From assembly GCA_030621685.1 (NCBI GenBank), contig JAUXHF010000095.1, positions 1 to 7,230 on the forward strand: a stretch of DNA of 7,230 nt. Direction: 5' to 3'. Shown piece after piece: positions 4,625 to 7,230 of this stretch (positions within the stretch are counted from its first letter, which is position 1; each line of letters opens with the position of its first letter). Made by a program: the position numbers and the translations under genes. The notes below the pieces were generated by a model. That model saw nothing but the letters and a program-made list of their open reading frames with translations, was not told the DNA's origin and ran no database searches. Source of the DNA: Spirochaetota bacterium (lineage in GTDB: Bacteria > Spirochaetota > UBA12135 > COTS27).

Positions 4625-6877
4625 ATGTACAATAATGAAATGTTAGAAAAAGTTTATGCCGGCTTTGCGAAAAAAGTTGAAAAAGCGAAAGAAGTTTTAA
4701 AACGGCCGCTTACTTATACCGAGAAAATACTCTACGCCCATCTCCATGATCCATTGAAAGATTTTAGGCGTGGGCAAGACTACGTAAACTTCAACCCCGA
4801 TAGAGTAGCCCTTCAAGATGCTACCGCGCAAATGGCCGTTTTGCAGTTTATGCAAGCCGGAAGAAACAGCGTTGCTAGGCCAACAAGCATTCACTGCGAT
4901 CACCTTATCCAAGCTGAAACCGGAGCTAGCGAAGACTTAAGTAGGGCAGAAAAACAAAACAAAGAAATTTACGAATTTCTTCAAAGCGCCAGCCAGCGCT
5001 ACGGCGTACACTTTTGGCATCCGGGTTCGGGGATCATCCATCAGGTGGTTTTAGAAAACTATGCCTTTCCCGGCGGTCTTATGATAGGCGCCGATTCACA
5101 TACCGTGAACGCTGGCGGCCTTGGCATGCTGGCCATTGGCGTGGGCGGCGCCGATACCGTTGATGTCATGCTGGGCTTGCCTTGGGAATTGCAGCATCCT
5201 AAAATTACCGGGATTAAACTTACCGGAAAACTAAGCGGCTGGACCTCTGCTAAAGATGTTATTTTAAAACTCTCCGGCTTGCTGACGGTAAAAGGTGGCA
5301 CTGGAAAAATACTTGAGTATTTTGGCGATGGCGCCACAAGCATTTCGGCTACCGGCAAAGGCAGCATTTGTAATATGGGCGCCGAAATTGGCGCCACCAC
5401 TTCAGTGTTTGCCTACGACTCGCACATGGCGGAATACTTAAAAGAAACAAATCGCCTGCCCTTAGCCAACATGGCTTCTTCGATACTTCAGCATCTTTCG
5501 GCCGATGCCGAGGTTTACGCCCATCCAGAAAATTACTTTGATGAGCTTATTGAAATAGATCTCAGCCAATTAGAGCCGCATATCAACGGTCCTTTCACTC
5601 CCGATAGAGCTATTCCTATCTCCGACTTCAAGAAACAGGTGGAAGAAAATAATTGGCCAGAAAAATTGGAAGTAGGCCTTATTGGCTCTTGTACAAACTC
5701 TTCTTACGAGGACATCACCCGCTCGGCTTCCATCGCTAAACAAGCGCAAAGCTTAGGCTTGAAATTCAAAAGTGAATTCACCCTTACTCCCGGCTCTGAA
5801 CAAATTCGCTATACCTTAGAACGCGATGGCTACATGCAGTCCTTCACTGACATCGGCGGCATGGTGCTGGCCAATGCTTGTGGCCCCTGCATTGGGCAGT
5901 GGAAACGTCATATCGATAACAAGGATCGCCAGAATTCCATTCTCACCTCGTTTAACCGAAATTTTGCCAAACGCAATGACGGCAATGTAAACACCCATGC
6001 CTTTGTTGCTTCACCTGAAATCGTGACGGCCATGGCTCTTTCTGGATCTTTAAAATTCAACCCCCTTAGCGATTCTTTGCCCACGAAAGAGGCCGGCATG
6101 GTTCGCCTATCTGAACCTAAGGGCTTAGCGTTTCCCCCTAACGGATTCGCCGTTAAAGATAATCGCTTGGAACTCCCGCCAGATAACGGATCGCAGGTGA
6201 ATATTCTTATAGATGAGAATTCTAGCCGAATTAAAAAACTTAGCCCTTTTGCTGCGAACAAGGCCGAAGATTTCACGAAGCTACGCCTTCTCTTAAAGGT
6301 CAAGGGCAAATGTACTACGGATCATATCTCTATGGCAGGTCCTTGGCTACGTTTTCGAGGGCATTTAGATAACATCAGCAACAACATGTATATTGGTGCC
6401 ACAAATGCTTATAACGATAAAACAAACAGTGTTAAAAATCATGTAAGCGACGGTTATGGCCCCGTGCCAGATACTCAAAGAGCCTATAAGGCAGCCGGCA
6501 TTCATAGCGTAGTGGTAGGCGATGAAAACCTTGGCGAAGGCTCTTCTAGGGAGCATGCAGCTATGGAACCTCGGCATTTAGGCGTGAAGCTGGTACTCGT
6601 CCGCTCTTTTGCTAGAATTCATGAAACAAACCTGAAGAAACAAGGCATGCTGGCCTTGACTTTTAAAAACCCTAACCACTACGATGCCGTTCAAGAAGAT
6701 GATCTTATAAGCGTGAACGGGCTTGAGAATTTTGCTCCGGGCAAAGACCTTCAGCTTACCCTTCACCACAGCCATGGCCAGCTAGAGCATATCCCCGTGA
6801 AGCATAGCTACGGAGCTTTGCAAATTAAATGGTTTTGGGCAGGCTCTACCCTAAATTATATTCGTAACACGCTGTAA
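4625..6877 (+). CDS. acn: Aconitate hydratase, mitochondrial type
   Basis: A [4Fe-4S] enzyme converting citrate to isocitrate via cis-aconitate in the TCA cycle, cytosolic in a bacterium. The 750-aa product is nearly colinear with mature mammalian ACO2 (about 754 aa) and far closer to it than to the longer AcnA/IRP or AcnB types. Visible landmarks: RPLTYTEKI (27-35), DATAQM (65-70), IHCDHLI (89-95), PGSGIIHQ (133-140), GADSHT (155-160), NMGAEIGATTS (250-260), the first cluster cysteine in GSCTNSSYED (C356), the other two in ANACGPCIGQW (C419, C422), NRNF then R450 (445-450), SPEIVTA (463-469), then after a linker the swivel domain with KGKCTTDHIS (560-569), GPWLRFRGHLDNISNN (572-587), the catalytic-serine loop GEGSSREHAA (637-646), EPRHLG and SFARIHETNLKKQG (661-674). 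All cluster ligands and main active-site residues are present. There is no N-terminal targeting extension. The gene is divergent from the lyase and stands alone; a long leader may carry its control. Confidence 0.98.
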   Translation: MYNNEMLEKVYAGFAKKVEKAKEVLKRPLTYTEKILYAHLHDPLKDFRRGQDYVNFNPDRVALQDATAQMAVLQFMQAGRNSVARPTSIHCDHLIQAETGASEDLSRAEKQNKEIYEFLQSASQRYGVHFWHPGSGIIHQVVLENYAFPGGLMIGADSHTVNAGGLGMLAIGVGGADTVDVMLGLPWELQHPKITGIKLTGKLSGWTSAKDVILKLSGLLTVKGGTGKILEYFGDGATSISATGKGSICNMGAEIGATTSVFAYDSHMAEYLKETNRLPLANMASSILQHLSADAEVYAHPENYFDELIEIDLSQLEPHINGPFTPDRAIPISDFKKQVEENNWPEKLEVGLIGSCTNSSYEDITRSASIAKQAQSLGLKFKSEFTLTPGSEQIRYTLERDGYMQSFTDIGGMVLANACGPCIGQWKRHIDNKDRQNSILTSFNRNFAKRNDGNVNTHAFVASPEIVTAMALSGSLKFNPLSDSLPTKEAGMVRLSEPKGLAFPPNGFAVKDNRLELPPDNGSQVNILIDENSSRIKKLSPFAANKAEDFTKLRLLLKVKGKCTTDHISMAGPWLRFRGHLDNISNNMYIGATNAYNDKTNSVKNHVSDGYGPVPDTQRAYKAAGIHSVVVGDENLGEGSSREHAAMEPRHLGVKLVLVRSFARIHETNLKKQGMLALTFKNPNHYDAVQEDDLISVNGLENFAPGKDLQLTLHHSHGQLEHIPVKHSYGALQIKWFWAGSTLNYIRNTL

Positions 6878-6887
6878 CACGCTGTAA
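6865..6887. repeat. 10-bp tandem duplication spanning the aconitase stop codon
   Basis: taacacgctg occurs at 6865-6874 and again at 6875-6884, followed by taa. The first copy encodes the last residues (NTL) and the start of the second copy is the TAA stop itself. The gene end and stop are thus duplicated head to tail, as in the peptidase. Confidence 0.9.
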
Positions 6888-6952
6888 GTAACATTTTTAA
6901 CTAACATTATTAACTAACATTATTAACTAACATTATTAACTAACACTCTTTT
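6888..6952. repeat. 13-bp tandem array downstream of aconitase
   Basis: ctaacattattaa is present in three perfect consecutive copies (6901-6913, 6914-6926, 6927-6939), flanked by degenerate units gtaacatttttaa (6888-6900) and ctaacactctttt (6940-6952). There are no spacers and the unit is AT-rich. A further partial copy (acattattaact) occurs at 7151-7162, at the matching place beside the second gene-end copy. Since 13 is not a multiple of three and the unit contains TAA, the array closes all frames behind the aconitase gene. Confidence 0.95.
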
Positions 6953-7032
6953 AATTCATGTTATTCTAAAGGCTATGAATATTCCCAGCCAGCTAGCCAG
7001 CTGGCTGGCTGGCTGACCTCTCTAAGCAAAAA
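6951..7032. repeat. Copy 1 of an ~80-bp repeat (second copy at 7157-7230)
   Basis: The stretch ttaattcatgttattctaaa through cctctctaagcaaaaa matches 7157-7230, with five single-base differences and one 8-bp length difference in a GGCT tract. The shared segment covers the C-terminal coding end of a minus-strand gene. Inside it, 6986-7015 is nearly self-complementary (15 pairs each side, one T/G mismatch) because of the CCAG/CTGG repeats. It could fold into a strong hairpin in aconitase read-through RNA, though no U tract follows immediately. Confidence 0.9.
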
Positions 7033-7101
7033 CTCTTTATAAACAAACCGCTTATATTTTCCCCCTTCAATTTCTATAACAGTTACCCAGTAACAAGCAA
7101 C
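6956..7101 (-). pseudogene. Frameshifted C-terminal gene fragment, unknown family
   Basis: On the minus strand a 42-codon open stretch runs from 7101 to a TAG at 6973-6975. It reads VAC, then YWVTVIEIEGGKYKRF, then VYKEFLLREVSQPASW and a short tail. The composition looks like real protein (alternating hydrophobic strand, then charged residues) and not like random AT-rich DNA. There is no start codon, and the frame is closed upstream by a TAG within a 5-bp repeat (7101-7119). Near the C-terminus an 8-bp difference in the GGCT tract shifts the frame relative to the neighbouring copy. Restoring it gives GIFIAFRIT and a TGA at 6956-6958, matching GIFRAFRVT-TGA of the other copy. I do not recognise the family. 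I infer a duplicated, decayed 3' end of the gene that starts beyond the right edge. Confidence 0.6.
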
Positions 7102-7119
7102 CTAGCCTAGCCTAGCCTA
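7082..7119. repeat. Small dyad and 5-bp cctag repeat
   Basis: GTTAC-CCA-GTAAC (7082-7094) is a 5-bp dyad. Nearby cctag is repeated three times with a partial fourth (7101-7119). The 5-bp run marks the point where the pseudogene's open frame ends. Changing the number of units would not by itself rejoin it to upstream sequence, because the frame that would join reads TAG at the junction. Confidence 0.7.
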
Positions 7120-7161
7120 CAAGCTCCTTTCTTTTGATGCTAGCGCCGATACATTATTAAC

Positions 7162-7230
7162 TCATGTTACTCTAAAGGCTCTGAATATTCCTAGCCAGCT
7201 GGCTGGCTGGCTGGCCTCTCTAAGCAAAAA
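7162..7230 (-). CDS. C-terminal end of an unidentified gene (partial, copy 2)
   Basis: From the window edge the minus strand is open for 22 codons, reading FLLREASQPASWLGIFRA then FRVT, and stops at TGA (7162-7164). It is homologous to the C-terminal part of the pseudogene at 6956-7101, without its frameshift. It is therefore the better candidate for the intact end of a gene lying mostly to the right. The length seen is too short to name a family, and it could itself be another remnant. It is convergent with aconitase. Confidence 0.45.
   Translation of the reverse strand, partial: FLLREASQPASWLGIFRAFRVT

Noticed and set aside
4625..4720. Mitochondrial targeting peptide or eukaryotic origin of the aconitase
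   Set aside because: The protein starts near the mature ACO2 N-terminus, has no presequence and no introns, and follows a bacterial Shine-Dalgarno.
5908..6309. 133-codon minus-strand open frame
   Set aside because: Antisense to the aconitase, which is unambiguous across the whole interval. The same applies to the 113-codon frame at 5059-5400.
6888..6952. CRISPR-like array
   Set aside because: The 13-bp units are contiguous with no spacers and AT-rich, and no cas genes are present; this is a plain tandem repeat.
6986..7015. Strong intrinsic terminator for aconitase
   Set aside because: The dyad is long and nearly perfect but arises from CCAG/CTGG repeats inside a coding remnant, and no U tract follows at once. 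It is noted under the repeat instead of being called a terminator.
6951..7230. Insertion sequence or transposon ends
   Set aside because: The two copies are direct, not inverted. No transposase motif or target-site duplication is seen, and they share a coding C-terminus, which fits gene-end duplication better.

Overview
The window is bacterial chromosomal DNA with four intact, unspliced protein-coding genes, plus the remains of a fifth locus at the right edge. Reading left to right, these are an M18-family metallo-aminopeptidase (minus), a ROK-family sugar kinase most like E. coli Mak fructokinase (minus), a MalY/PatB-type PLP-dependent C-S lyase/aminotransferase (minus), and a mitochondrial-type aconitase (plus). 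The aconitase is divergent from the other three across a 458-bp AT-rich intergenic region. The three minus-strand genes are co-directional but separated by 111 and 179 bp, so a tight operon is not obvious.

The genes are ordinary central metabolism: peptide turnover (M18), sugar phosphorylation (ROK), cystathionine/cysteine-type C-S cleavage or aminotransfer (MalY/PatB), and the citrate-isocitrate step of the TCA cycle (aconitase). No dedicated pathway links them. The aconitase and the ROK kinase have recognisable Shine-Dalgarno sequences (GAGGAG; GAGG before a GTG start). The other two genes do not. The mitochondrial-type aconitase together with Shine-Dalgarno use is compatible with a spirochaete-like or other non-proteobacterial lineage and argues mildly against Bacteroidota. 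This placement is an inference of low confidence.

The most unusual part is the non-coding DNA. Almost every gap carries its own short tandem duplication, each with a different unit: 26 bp x3 (left edge), 7 bp (kinase-peptidase gap), 14 bp and 8 bp (lyase-kinase gap), 11 bp x5 (upstream of the lyase), 8, 15 and 13 bp (aconitase leader), and 10 bp, then 13 bp x3-5, then 5 bp (downstream of aconitase). Several of these duplications copy the end of a gene including its stop codon: clearly for the peptidase and the aconitase, and more weakly for the lyase and the kinase.

The right edge (6951-7230) shows the same thing on a larger scale. Two diverged copies of the C-terminal end of a minus-strand gene lie about 200 bp apart. 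The inner copy is a frameshifted remnant with a 42-codon open stretch reading YWVTVIEIEGGKYKRF and onward. The outer copy is open to the window edge and probably ends a gene that lies mostly outside. No RNA genes, insertion sequences, CRISPR arrays or phage genes were seen.
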